The translations under genes were made by a program, and so were the position numbers. DNA of 64,000 bases from NCBI GenBank assembly GCA_900155495.1, contig FTLJ01000164.1:1-64000 (forward strand), read 5' to 3'. Positions within the stretch are counted from its first letter, which is position 1. Every line of letters starts with the position of its first letter. This stretch comes from Porogramme epimiltina (Eukaryota; Basidiomycota; Agaricomycetes; Polyporales; Polyporaceae). The notes below the pieces were generated by a model that saw only the letters and a program-made list of their open reading frames with translations, was not told the DNA's origin and did no database searches. This document shows, piece by piece, positions 35,878 to 47,425 of this stretch.

Positions 35878-36649
35878 CCTTGCGCCTCCGCTGCTGTAAA
35901 TGTAAAAACGCTGTATACTTTTCGAAACCAAACTAGTATTTTTCCACAGCCGTGCGTAGATGTGCGCAACGAAGTAGGTCGGCGAACGTCGCTCGAGCGC
36001 ATATGCGTGCGCGGCTGTAGGTTATCCTGAGTAACTTCGTGCACAAACACACAGCTCGGATCCGCGCGCGAATAAGACCATCTCACTGACGTCATGTACG
36101 GGCGCCTGGCGGATGCGCTTAGTCATACATCCCTATATGGAGATTCAAGCGCTGACAACTGCTACGCTCAACCTTGACATTATTCAAGTTGTTGCGCACA
36201 AACCCAAGCTCCTAAGGCTCTACCCTCACATTGCGCAAGAGAGTGGTGTTGGATGTAGGACACTCTATAGCAACACTTCCATGATAATATTCTGCGCGTA
36301 TAGTCTTATAGATGTTCAATGTCCAAGAATCCCTCTATGGCGCAAGACATTGCCACGGGTACCAAAATAAGATGGGGCACTACCCTACAGGGAGCACAAT
36401 AAGCTGAAGCACTCGTGGCTCCAGTACTTATGCATCGTAAGTAGGTGCCGGCCGGAGTTGGAGACGGGCCCTGTGACCTGTCTGCTCCGATCGACCCGCC
36501 CTGCCGTAACCTAGCGTACGTAGCTTTAAGCTCTTTCGGGTCCACATAGACATTGGCCACGCGTAACTTGTCGTGCTCCTCATTGGGTATTCGCGCTGCT
36601 CGAAGTTCACGTTGAAGCTCGAAGTTCGAACCTTAAGCTTGACCGAGAC
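35878..36649. other. Intergenic region between HET gene 2 and the left repeat arm
   Basis: Nothing recognisable. A/T-richer than the adjoining repeat, with short chance open frames only. Confidence 0.5.
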
Positions 36650-39535
36650 CGCAAGCGCCCAGGCACGACCAGCGTCTCTCCCACCAGCCTAGGTTCTTCA
36701 CGTCGTCGGTTGCCTTGGCCCCCTCGCGCGTCCACTCCGAATACGAAGCCTGTTCGTAAGCCGCATCCGCGTTGCCCACTCTGAGAGGCGACTGCTTATC
36801 GGCGGGCGCGGCAACGCGGCATTGAACCCTACCAGACAGCCCGCTCGCCCCCCAACCCCCACCCCAGCAACCAAATCTTCACGAACCGTGTGCCACCCCC
36901 CGTGCCTGGTGCGCCTCCTTGTCTTCCTCGAGGACTTGTCCCAGCTCCGGGCTCCGAGGGCCCACAGTGGCGCACTCAGTAATTGTGCATGGGAGCCGTC
37001 GAAGCCGTGCATGTCCGCCTCGTGTCCGCCTCTGAAGCATTCGGCATTGAAGGCGCGGCCGTTGTCGTCTCTCGGAGTGCATAGCAACGCGCCCTGGTAC
37101 TCGCACTTACTCGGAGTGGCACACCCTCCGCCTCGAGGCGCGCCATGCGCCTTCTTACCTTCTTTGCCCCTTTGCTCAAACATGGCGCGTCGCGACCGGG
37201 GGCGGCGTTCCAACCTTCTGCTCGGGGCTGTAGGCTCGCCGCGGGACGAAACTTGGCAGCGCGCGGAAGGGAACGGCGCCGCGCGTCCCGGCGCGCTGGT
37301 GCCTCGCCATTAACGCTCCCGACGAGAAACTATAGAGAGCCCTCCTCCGTCCCGCACCTCCACCTCCGAGCGAGTGAGAGCCCGACACCCGCATTCGGCC
37401 TCGACGCTCGCCGGCACCAGCGCGCATCCGAATCGATCCAGATGGGATAGAGCTCGGGTGCTGCGGGGCCTAGGCTGCAGCGTCGCGCGCCCCCCACACC
37501 CTGCGCCCGCGTACGCAGGAGGGATGGCTTGGCATCCGCCCGGGGCTGCGGAACCTCAGGTGCGCGCCCGCGCCTCGAGAGCCTCGACGCTGGCGGCCCC
37601 CTCCCCCCTCTCTCTAGTCAATCATTATTGCAGAGCTTCGAGCTTCGACCCCGAGGCTTGCGCTTGGCTCGCGACCCCCCCTGGGGTTTGCGCTTGGCCC
37701 GCGAGTCCGCTGTGCTGCGCTAGCCGCGGGGCGTACATATACGCCCACACCCGACGGTCGGTGTGCGGGGAGCCTCCCTTCCCCCCTCCCCCGCAGGGCC
37801 GTCGCCCGTGGACGCGCGGCTGGAGGGGTGCGGGGGCGCGGGTCCCGAGCGCGGTGCCCCCGTGTCCGTTCGAAGGAACCGTCCTCAGCGCGAGATATCC
37901 AAGCGGCGCCGCTCACACTACTATACACCCACTACGTCGGTCTGTCTGCAATGATGGCGTCGACGTCCGCGCATACATTGACAGTTCAACGCCTCCCCCC
38001 AAGGCACAATCCGTCCCCGCTGGACGTTTGAACACTAGCCACTCCGTTGATCAGCCCGCCGGAGATGCGCGCGCGCCGCGGGGGCGGCTCGACGTCGACG
38101 CCGCCGCCCCACGCCCTCACGCTCATACACGGACGCGGCGGCCGCGATGTCCGAGCCTGTGTCCCAGGGAGAGCAGGTAGATGCATATGTCACGACACGC
38201 CACAGGTTTTTAGGTGCCGCCGGGCGCGGAGCGGTGTATGTGTCGGGCGCGCGGCGTTGGCATTAAACGTACATGGTTCTACGTGATCGATCCGACATAC
38301 ACGATGTCCCCCGCGGCGTGGCGGCGGCGGCGCGACGTCGACGGATCCCGATCTAGCAGGGATGATGCACATAAACTGCGTGCCAGGATGTACACCAGGA
38401 GCTGTACACCGCGCACAGCTCCGGGCTGTCAGCCAAACGCGGTCGAGGTCCTGGAGGGGGTTGCGAGCACGGTAGAGCGTGATGCGCCCCGCGAGCGCGG
38501 TGATGCGCCCGTGGCCCACGGCGACATTGCCCAAATGCTCGTGATGTCCGTACTGATCGAGAACGCGCCGCGGGGGGGAGGGGAGATAGAGGCTGATGTG
38601 GGTGGGAGCTGATGAAAGTATGTTCGGGCCTAGAGAAGTCGACTGCCAGGTTATGATCACACTCGTGCGGCGAAAGACAAAGAGGCGGAGACTCACTGGT
38701 CCGCGTAATTTTCTGTCGGGCGCAAGTGGCAACCGCCCCCACTCACCCCCTTTTCCTACCCTGCCCCCGACTGTATGCGCGAGCCCGGCGGGCGTTGATG
38801 GCCTCAGCCGGATGGGCGTTGCGCCGTCGTTGCCCCGACGCAGGTCGCCATGAGCGCCGGCAAGCACTGGCGTCCGAAGTCGAGTCGAGCGGGTGGTGTC
38901 GCTGACGGCCGCGCGCGGGCGGGGCACGGAGGTCGATGACGATGGGGCTTGGCGTGAGAGCTGCCACTCGGAGGGTGCGCCGTGGTGGCGTTGTTGCCGG
39001 TGTTGATGAAGTGTTTATGGTGGCGATCGGAGCACCCCGGCGGCGCCTCCCCGGAGATTCGAGGATGAAATCAGCGTCGAAGCGTCTGGACATTGCGATG
39101 CGTGGAACGCAGCTGGAAATCGGATGCTGAGTCCGAGGCGGCGCTCGTTTTCCTGTGTTGGCTCGTCGTGTAGGTCGCGGTCGCGTGCGAAGCGTCCGCC
39201 TGCGATCGCCCATCGTAGGCCATCGTTCACAGTACGACGTGTGGCCACGATTGAAGCGGCAAGGTGCGCCCGCCGCGGAGGATTGCCACCGCGGCGGCGC
39301 ACCGCCCGAAGCGGTATCTCGTCTACCAGACCGCATCGGCGGAGAGGACAGCAGGCCTGGACAGTCGCGGTAGCGCCATCAGCCCCCCTGGGGTGCGGGG
39401 GATGCTATGCCATGCTATGCCGCGCGCGTTGTTCGGGGAGGCGGGGAGGAGAGGCACAGGGACTGACGAGCGCGCGCGGGGTGATGTGTCGAGATGGTCG
39501 ATGGGGGCGAGCGGGGGGGCCCGATCGGATCCCTA
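36650..39535 (+). repeat. Left arm of a long inverted repeat (GC-rich)
   Basis: About 2.9 kb, matching the reverse complement of 53030-56045 along its length. Examples are AAGCGCCCAGGCACGACCA at the outer end, CTCGGAGTGCATAGCAACGC, and the TGGCAACCGCCCCCACT region towards the inner end. Long open frames occur on both strands, as expected in GC-rich DNA. They are not conserved in frame between the arms beyond short stretches, and I recognise no domain. No terminal repeats or target-site duplications could be defined. Boundaries are approximate. Confidence 0.8.
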
Positions 39536-39815
39536 GCACACCCCTCGCGCCCTCTCCGCGGCGCCAGCTGAGTTTCTAGCTGCTCGCAAACTTTTGGGTT
39601 TTTGCTGGGGGAGTCTATGTCACCAAATCTGCGAACGATACGGGAAGAAACCAACAAGGGTTGAGATAGCATCACGGAGCGAGCCGCCGAGGGCGTCCGA
39701 CCCACACAAATACCATGAGAACGGAAGAATACAGTGTGTATGGCTAGCCGAATGTCTAGCGCGCCCCTGACCATACGTCTGAGTAGAGGAGGTAGTAGTA
39801 ATCGGCAGAAGGCAG

Positions 39816-41818
39816 TCAGCCGGGAGAGGACGACTGCGATATCCACCTCAGCATTGTTCTGAACATCCAACAACAGACCACTGATGCTCACCATCTCCCC
39901 AGGCGCGCGGGGCCACGCCGGTCTCTCCCCGCTCCCAGAAGCCTGGGGTTCGAGTCCGCCCCGTCGCAGATCCGATCCACTCGAGCGCGGTGCAAATTCC
40001 GACAGCTCGAAAGCGTCCGCCGACTGAGGAGGACTCATCTGCGCCGTTTCGGGCTCCAGAGCGGTTGTGAATTGCACGGGGCTGGAGGCGGCGCGCCTGC
40101 CACGGGTGTGCCCGGCCGTCCGCCCTACGAGCTCTGCCTGTGCATTCAGGACGGCGAGGAACGAGCACGAGTGCACTGGGAGGGTGAGGGGCGTGAGGAA
40201 GCGGCGCGGCAAGTGGGAGGCGCAGATGGGGGGCGTACGTTGTGCAAGGACCCAGTATAGGCCCGTGAAGATGGATGACTGAGGGAGGGTGATGAACTGG
40301 ATTGGGTTTGAGTGCGCGAAAAGCTGGCGCGACATTGTGAGCGGCACCCACAAGGATCATGCTTATAACAGTGAACACGCTGCGAAAAACAAAGTCAGTT
40401 TGGCGGAGATATGAGTCACACAGACGACCCCCGAAGGCGACGTACACTGAAAGGGCGCCCGTGTTCACAATGTACAAGGTGATGTTCTTGATGACGACGT
40501 CGATGCTGTACGCGATGTTAACTCGCTTTTGCAAATGTGCAACGAGAGCCATATCGAATACCTCCGATGGCCCGTGTTGTATCGCCGGAGCAGGATGAAG
40601 ACGGAGACCGCAATTGAGCCGTCCACCACGATTTGCATAGACAGCGCCAAATACAGCATCCACTGAGAGAGCGTCAGTATCCATGCCTCCATCCACGACC
40701 CACGTCGAGCACGTACACTAACTTGTAGCAGTCTGCCGATCTCTCTATTGTCACTTGATAGCGTCATAGTGGCTTTGAGAAGAGAGTATATTACTTACGC
40801 ATCTATGCCAAAATCTGTACAAGGTAGATATGTCAACCTGCTACGGGACGGCAGCTGCTGAAATATACTTACAGAGCCCTATAGCAGCTGCGGGGGGAAA
40901 AGCATCAGAAATGAGATTTGCGCGATCGACTCGACGGCGCACCGATGGCGAGCGACATGATCACCAACTAGATTGCACCCTACTCAGCACAGCCGCGACG
41001 TGCAAAGGAACTGTGAACACACCAAGGCGAACATTGGAGCAACATTTCGCGTCTTGCTCACTGTGCGATATGAGAGACAGCCCCGCAGAGCAGCGGACAG
41101 AGACACGTACATCTCCACAACCTATAGATATACCCTCTGTTCAGTGGCAATCAGCAGGGTCGCAAGGACAGCCTTGAGCTTGAAGAAACGTACAGACGGA
41201 CGAGAAGAATGGGGCACTCCTGCAACCTATGAGCGGCAAAGAATTACGACAAGGAGCTGGACCCACTATGACGATGTACACGATCTGCAGGACTCTTTAG
41301 ACACAGCGTTGGGATTAGACAATAGGGTTCAGACTTACACCGATGACCCACAAAAGGGGGAGCGCTAGTGGATTCCCACGAGGGAGGACGGCGAACGTGA
41401 ACACTGTGTACGAGCCAAAAGCGACGTGTAGAGTGTTGAGGCACCTGGGCGAGCTCTGATATCAACACCCAGATGCCGAACGTAGGCAGGGGCGAGACGT
41501 ACCATACTGTTGCAACCTATCACGAGCGCAGACCAAAGCTGAGGATAGTGTATACGAAGGAGAGGATAGCCCGCCCACCAAGCAGCGTGTGCCCCACCCC
41601 GCACGGCTTTCTCCGCGTTTCCTAAACAGTACAACCGCCTGCCCGGATGCGATACCATAAAGACTGGGCGGCGACCGATGCGGTAAGCGTCAAATGTCTT
41701 CTCAAAAGTACGACATACGTGCAACTCACAAGACGGTTACAGTGAAGCCCGTTAATATCGCTCCAGTGGTCAGATTGGGCGAGCCCGGGGGTATCGGTGG
41801 CGGGCTATGAGTCGACAT
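39816..41818 (-). CDS. DUF6534-type seven-helix membrane protein 1, 344 aa
   Basis: Eighteen exons, from 41730-41818 (first) through 41579-41663, 41503-41516, 41339-41444, 41267-41284, 41194-41219, 41111-41136, 41023-41060, 40943-40967, 40873-40887, 40799-40814, 40717-40744, 40562-40662, 40446-40505, 40352-40379, 40239-40296 and 39892-40175 to 39816-39833, keep one frame and give 344 residues. Key segments: Pro-rich N-terminus, LTTGAILTGFTVTV (helix 1), VATVWCLNTLHVAFGSY, GYIYRLWRLSKTR, YLALSMQIVVDGSIAVSVFI, NTGALSV, SSIFTGLYWVLAQ, CSFLAVLNAQAELV. The NTG and final LNA motifs are those of DUF6534, a basidiomycete membrane family of unknown function. The Ser/Pro-rich C-terminal tail is cytoplasmic by analogy. 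Every splice site has a counterpart in the other three paralogs, which is the main support for the micro-exons. Confidence 0.85.
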
Positions 41819-42177
41819 GCATTGACGTATCGGTGTTAAAAGCCCAGGGCCGTCTTCACTGTTCGGGTCACGGAGAACTTGCCAAGGCAGGACGGATAGC
41901 AGGAAAGCGTCTCGCGGAACAGGAAAGCGTCGTTGTGGGACGCCAGCGGGGGGTGCAACACCTGACGGGTTCCCTGGTCCCCACGTCGACGACTGGCGTC
42001 CGCATGCTAGGCGAAGTCTGGTATGACAGGAGGCCCTTGTTGAAGAGCGCTGGAATCGTATACGCAAAACACCTCAGATTGCTTGTCAGAAAGAGTGTAG
42101 AGTGGGATCCCCGACCCGATACGCAGCCAGACCTATGTGGCGGGCACTGTGATGGTCGTGAAAGAGGCCGGAAGGGC

Positions 42178-42285
42178 AAAGTGGCAATTAGCCGGCGCGG
42201 GTCCAATCGGTCTAGACCAGCTGTCCAATGGGAGGGTGGGAGAGCTTAGTCAGACATCCCCAGATGGAAATAAGGGCGCTTACAA
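42178..42285 (-). promoter_or_regulatory. Conserved upstream block of DUF6534 gene 1
   Basis: On the minus strand it reads GGGATGTCTGACTAAGC, then two ATTGG motifs (inverted CCAAT boxes), the second followed by CGCGCCGGCTAAT. Equivalent blocks precede the other three DUF6534 genes. CCAAT boxes bind the HAP/NF-Y complex in fungi. Use here is inference. Confidence 0.6.
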
Positions 42286-42604
42286 GACAAGCGACTAGCA
42301 ACTCCCACTAGTGACATCATCTTATCCCAAGCTTCTAAAGCTTTACCGTGATACGTAAGTGAGAACATGACTCATAATTGGATCTCCGCCCCTTCAAGGA
42401 ACTCTTTGGAATTCCGGGCAACTTCTATATCATCTCACTCGACGTCCCTTGTATCCTTTTCCAACCCGTCAGGCTACCAAAGGCCACGTTTCTAACTTTC
42501 TACATCCACTGCACGCACTCCGCTGCTTATCTGATCTAGGTGAGTAACGGCAATGCACTAGACGGCCGTAACATTGTAACTCATGGATGCTTGCACACAG
42601 TTGA
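42286..42604. other. Divergent intergenic region, DUF6534 gene 1 and HET gene 3
   Basis: Short spacer holding the promoter of HET gene 3, with CT-rich sequence before its start. No gene. Confidence 0.5.
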
Positions 42605-44734
42605 ATGTGGCTGCACAACACTAAGACGCTGGAACTTTGCTACTTCAATGCTCCGGAGGATGTGCCTGGGGGATACGCGATTTTATCTCATGTCTGGGAT
42701 AAGGCCGGAGAGCAGACCTTCCAGAAGCTCCAGGCCATTTGGACCGAGCACGAGCGAAGTAAGAAGACGATGCCCCCTGGAATCGCTGATGGTGCGTCGA
42801 TTCTGGTCTGTGTCGGGATCCGAATTGACGCATGCCTTTTGATACTACAAACGCGACTCCCTCGCGTACTCCACTTTCCTCCGCGCATCCCCCGGGCCCT
42901 GTCCCTCAACTACATCTCCCTTACCTACTCCACTCTGTGAAGGTATTTCTTCCAAGATCCACAAATTTTGCGAGCTGGCTCGGAAGCATCAGCACGACTG
43001 GGCCTGGTTGGACACCTCTTGCATCAACAAGGAAAGCAGCGCCGAGTTATCTGAGGGGATCAACTCCATGTTCCGGTACTACGCCCTCTCTGATGTCTGC
43101 TATGTCTACATGGTAGACGTGTCATCATCCCATCCAAATGAGTCTTTCTCTGAGAGCAATTGGCACAAGCGCGGATGGACACTCCAAGAACTGCTCGCGC
43201 CGAGGCTCGTCGTTTTTCTCGACCAGAACTGGACAGTCATGGGCACTAAGTCCGACTTTGCGCAAGAGCTCTCGTTGTATACCTCGATTCCCGAAAGTGT
43301 GATCTTGTTCAAGCAGGACATCCACAAGGTTAGCATCGCCGAGCGTATGTCGTGGGCCCGCGATCGTAGGACGACTCGGGCGGAAGACGAAGCGTATTGC
43401 TTGATGGGGATCTTCGGGATCAACATGCCGACTCTATATGGGGAAGGTCGAAATGCGTTCTACCGTCTGCAGGAGGAGATAATGAGGACCTCGACGGACA
43501 CTTCACTGTTCGCTTGGGAAGAATCCGTGCGACACCTAGACGAGAAATCACATTCCATAATGAGGACCAAGTCGATCGATGAATCCGAGGTGGACACCCT
43601 TTCGAGAACATTCCTTTTTGCACCATCACCAAGCTATTTCCGTTTTTCCGGCTTCAACATAATAGATGACGGACCAATGACGGCCGTTGAGGTGTGTCTG
43701 TGGGTCTAATTTTGTGCTCACACTAATGGGATACTACGCCACAGGTCAACCAGTCTCGCCAGCAAGATTCGGCCAAGCCCTGTACAGTGTACAAGACAAC
43801 GATTCCTACATTCACTCTTACACCACGTGGGGTTTTGGCGTATGCCCCGGTGACACAGTACAACGGACACACACTCCTCCTTCTATCATGCTCTGGTATT
43901 GGCCAGAGTGGTAGCAAATGGCAGCTTGCCCTCCGACTCGGCAAGTCGGACTTGGGGCCCCGTCACACTCTCGAAGGAGAAGACCCTCTGGATACACCGC
44001 TCTACCATGTCATACCCGGCTCTGATTTGACTCGACTCATAGTGACTCGTAAAGAGGACACCCTCACGCCTTCTTGGCGGAGCGTGTACATCGTGGCCCG
44101 TCCGGAGCAGCGCGTGGCAGACCCCTCGTTGGATGATCTCATGCACTTCACCAATTTGCGTCCGCCCTCTCCTCTCCGCTTTTCGTACTCGGTTTGCAGG
44201 GAACTATTTCATACTAGAGAGACACCTGCCGGGCACTTCAAGTTAGCTTCTCTGGATGTCTCCACTGAGAGTCAGCCATGGACACCCGATAGCCCCCCCC
44301 TGGTGATAACCCTCAAGCACGTCGAGGTGTATTCCTCCTTCGGGGCGCGTCGGGCATTTGTCACCATCCGTATGGGCCAGTGTGGCGAAGGAACCAGCAA
44401 TGACGGACTCTTTAGCCATTGGGTCACTATCCAACTACATGACGACCGGAGCCGCCCAAGTCTGCAAGTGGATGAGAAAAAAGGTGGAGAAGCCCCGCGG
44501 TTACCTTCACACTCCTGTGCTAGCGACCACGTCGACACATGGCCTTCCCTAAAGAAGACATTTGAAAGCTCCATAGAGGGACCAGGTTGGGGGATCGACT
44601 GGACAGACATCTACATCACTGTTAATTTCATGCGCTGTCCGATAAACCCCCACAACACCCTTCTTCTGAAGCACTTTGACGCGAAGGCTGTCTATAGAAA
44701 ATCGTCCGTGGAAATATTGAATAATGAATTGTAG
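42605..44734 (+). CDS. HET-domain protein 3, 641 aa, shortened linker
   Basis: Three exons, 42605-42791, 42943-43691 and 43745-44734. Exon 1 is 187 nt, as in the paralogs. The ancestral acceptor of intron 1 has changed (ACTACAA at 42844-42850 where the paralogs have CTACAG or ACACAG), and the next usable acceptor is GTGAAG at 42942. That lengthens the intron to 151 nt and restores the frame at ISSKIHKFCELARKH. HET motifs: GYAILSHVWD, WLDTSCINKESS (about residue 85), RGWTLQELLAPR, RAEDEAYCLMGIFGINMPTL, LYGEGRNAFYRLQEEIM. The C-terminal region has TPRGVLAYAPV and SHSCASDHVDTWP. Lack of the linker brings the two halves of the HET domain close together. The protein is likely functional if the new acceptor is used. 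A cDNA would decide. Confidence 0.82.
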
Positions 44735-44969
44735 TAGTTGTAGTGGAAACGGACACTTATGATCATATTGATAGCATACCAGTGTGCCTCGCCTTTCTAA
44801 GGTCTACGGGGAGTACAACCGCACAGGATGGATCCAGGATAGATTAAGACAACATAACAGAGTGAGCGAGAGCCCATAGAGCCCAATATTACCATGGTGA
44901 ATGAAAGAACAAAGTGACGGGATCAACGTATCGACACTGAGCGTATTAGTAGCGAATGCGAAAAAGGAG
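44735..44969. other. Short intergenic region between convergent genes
   Basis: 3' flanks of HET gene 3 and DUF6534 gene 2. No other feature. Confidence 0.5.
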
Positions 44970-46959
44970 TCACTCGAGGGGAAGTGACTGCGATGTTCGC
45001 ATGAGCGTCACCCTACACTTCCCACATTAAGCCATATACTCACCTCCTTCCCCGGATCACAGACCCTCTGACTCTCCCCGCCCCCAGCAGTATAGGGGCC
45101 GGTTCCGCCCCTTGAAGCCCATCCACTCGAACGTGACAATTCTGACGGATCGAAAGTCGCTGAGTGGGAGCTGGGGCGCGGCTCCTCGACCTCGATCGCG
45201 GTCGTGAACTGCGGTGCGTTGCCGGCAGCATGCGCGGCCGTCTGCTCCATGAGCTCCGTCTCGGCGTTCAGGACGGCGAGGAACGAGCATGAGTGGACTG
45301 GGAGGACAAAAAGAGTGAGGGGAATGATTCGGGCGAGCGGGAGGTAGGCGTGGGAGACGTACGTTGTGCAAGGACCCAGTATAGACCCACGAAGATGAAC
45401 GAGTGAGGGAGAACGGTGAACTGAGAGGGGTATGAGTGTGTCCAAAGACGAGAAGACGTTTCGAGCGGCACTCACGAGGACAATGCCTAGGAAGGTAATT
45501 AAACTGCGATAAGTGAACTTGAGTGAGACATGTGCCTGCAGACGGACTCCGGAGGGACGTACACAGAAAGGGCACCCGTGTTCATGATGTACAAAGTGAT
45601 GGCCTTCATGATGATATCGAGGCTGCATCAGATGTCAGCTCGGATCGCAAACATGCAGGGTGAACTTTATCGCGCACCTCCTGATGCCTGTGTTGTATTG
45701 CTGAAGTAAAACGAGCACTGCGATCGCGATCGAGCCGTCTACCAAGATTTGGAGAGACAATGCGAGGTACAACGGCCACTACGAGACGGATTAGTAGTGC
45801 CTCTATGTCTAATCATGACGGTGAGCTCGTACACGAGACTCTAGTCCATGGCCGATTTCTCTATTGGCACATCTTAGCTCCACAATGACTTTGAGATGTG
45901 CGTTCGCCACTTACACTAATGAGCCAAAATCTGTGCGAGAGAGCTGTGTTGAAGTGACACGGGAACGGGATTCATGAACGTCCACCTACAGAGCCCCAAA
46001 GCAGCTGCAATCCAAAACAAAACATGAGAAATGCGGCGATCGCGACCAACACGGTAACATACTGATGACGAGTGACACCATCGCCAGCTGTGGGCACTAT
46101 TCAGCATCGCTTCCACACGCAGAAGAACCACAAACGCACCGAGGCGAATATAGGAGCGGCTTTTCGCATCTTTGTCACTGTGTAGAATGAGCGATTGACA
46201 CGTAACGCAATATGTTACAAAGGCACGTACATCTCCACATCCTATATAGATATCCCCTGTTCCGGATACGGCTGCGGTCAGCAAAGGCTTTTGCGGCGGT
46301 CAACAGGGGAAAACGTACAGACGGACGAGAGCCATGGGACCCTCCTGCAACCTATGAGCCGCGCAGCACCTCCGTGAGGAGCCTGACTTACTATGACCAT
46401 GAAAACGACCTGTCGGACCTCTTCAGACACTTCTCAGGACGCAATGGAAGGCCGATGAACTTACGCCGGTGACCCACACCAGGGGGAAGAGCGCTAAAGG
46501 ATCTCCGTGAGACAAAACTGAGTATGCAAACAACACGTAGGAGGCCAGGGCGACGTGTAGAGTGTTCAGGGACCTTGGTAAGACCTTTTATCACCGCATA
46601 GGTGGGGGAGGTTGAAGAGAGTGAAACATACCATAACGCTGTAACCTAGCATGGTCGGATGCGATACCTAAGGAGGATATATGCGCAGGGGGGGAGAGCG
46701 GGCCTACCAGACAACGTGTGCCACACCCCGTACGGCCTTGGCCGTATTTCCTGAAGAACGCGATCACCTGCCCGAGCGCGACGCCATAAAGACTGGTAAA
46801 GTATCAGCATTGTCAGTCCCATAGGGGTTTTTGGATGTGCAATACTACTCACAACAAAGTCACAGCGAATCCTATCAACGCCGCCCCTATGGTCAGATCG
46901 AGCGGGCCCCGGGGCGGGAGTAGTGCTCCAGGAGGAAGCAGAAATGGGGGTTTAGACAT
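44970..46959 (-). CDS. DUF6534-type seven-helix membrane protein 2, 341 aa
   Basis: The same eighteen-exon plan as gene 1: 46853-46959, 46708-46792, 46632-46645, 46465-46573, 46392-46409, 46319-46344, 46231-46256, 46140-46177, 46063-46087, 45990-46004, 45915-45930, 45833-45860, 45678-45778, 45563-45622, 45476-45503, 45363-45420, 45044-45297 and 44970-44987, giving 341 residues. Key segments: LTIGAALIGFAVTL, LYGVALGQVIAFFRKYG, VTALWSLNTLHVALASY, GYLYRMWRLTKMR, YLALSLQILVDGSIAIAVLV, NTGALSV, FIFVGLYWVLAQ, CSFLAVLNAETELM. The tail is shorter than in gene 1. The family is a predicted seven-helix protein of unknown function that is expanded in Agaricomycetes. It faces HET gene 3 tail to tail. Confidence 0.85.
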
Positions 46960-47339
46960 TGTCAAAACCCGGTGTAGTGCTCATCCGAATGTCTAGAGTG
47001 TCGGAAAGCACGAGCGATGGCAGGAAAATGTCTCGTCAGTAGCGAGGGGGGCCACGAGGAGCGCGAAACCTACAGAATTACTTGGTCTCCACGACGATTG
47101 GCGGTGCATCCGTACTGGGCAGGGTCCGGTGGGTACTTATGACAGCGGGCCCGAGATGACCCGAAACTCACGCTTACTGGGTCTAAGAATGGCAGGGCGC
47201 CTTGAGTGAATTGTCGGGAGGGGAGGGGGACATCGCCCTTGAGTGAGAGCTCCGAGCGACACTCAGCCTGCAGGCCCATGTGGCGGTACATCGAGAAAGC
47301 GGCTAGAAGAGTTGACTTGTCCGGAAAGCCGACATCTGC

Positions 47340-47425
47340 TCATCGGCTCCCGCTGCCGCACCGTGGCGGCCAATGAGAATGTGGCAATGCTTAGTCAGAC
47401 ATCCCCAGATGGAAATACAAGCGCT
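47340..47425 (-). promoter_or_regulatory. Conserved upstream block of DUF6534 gene 2
   Basis: Minus strand: TTTCCATCTGGGGATGTCTGACTAAGC followed by one ATTGG motif. It matches the blocks upstream of genes 1, 3 and 4, but only one CCAAT-type site remains. Confidence 0.5.

Noticed and set aside
38190..39336. Long minus-strand open frame in the left repeat arm
   Set aside because: Arg/Pro/Ser/Thr-rich with no domain. Open frames are long by chance in this GC-rich DNA, several overlap, and the frame is not kept along the inverted copy.
39940..39970. GGTTCGAGTCC, a perfect-looking tRNA B box
   Set aside because: It lies in the coding tail of DUF6534 gene 1, and no A box or acceptor stem can be formed around it. 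The similar sequence at 57172 is inside the deaminase gene.
40324..40351. 28-nt intron in DUF6534 gene 1 ending at CGCCAG
   Set aside because: Too short for a fungal intron. The acceptor 27 nt further on gives a 55-nt intron in genes 1, 2 and 3 and restores the family motif.
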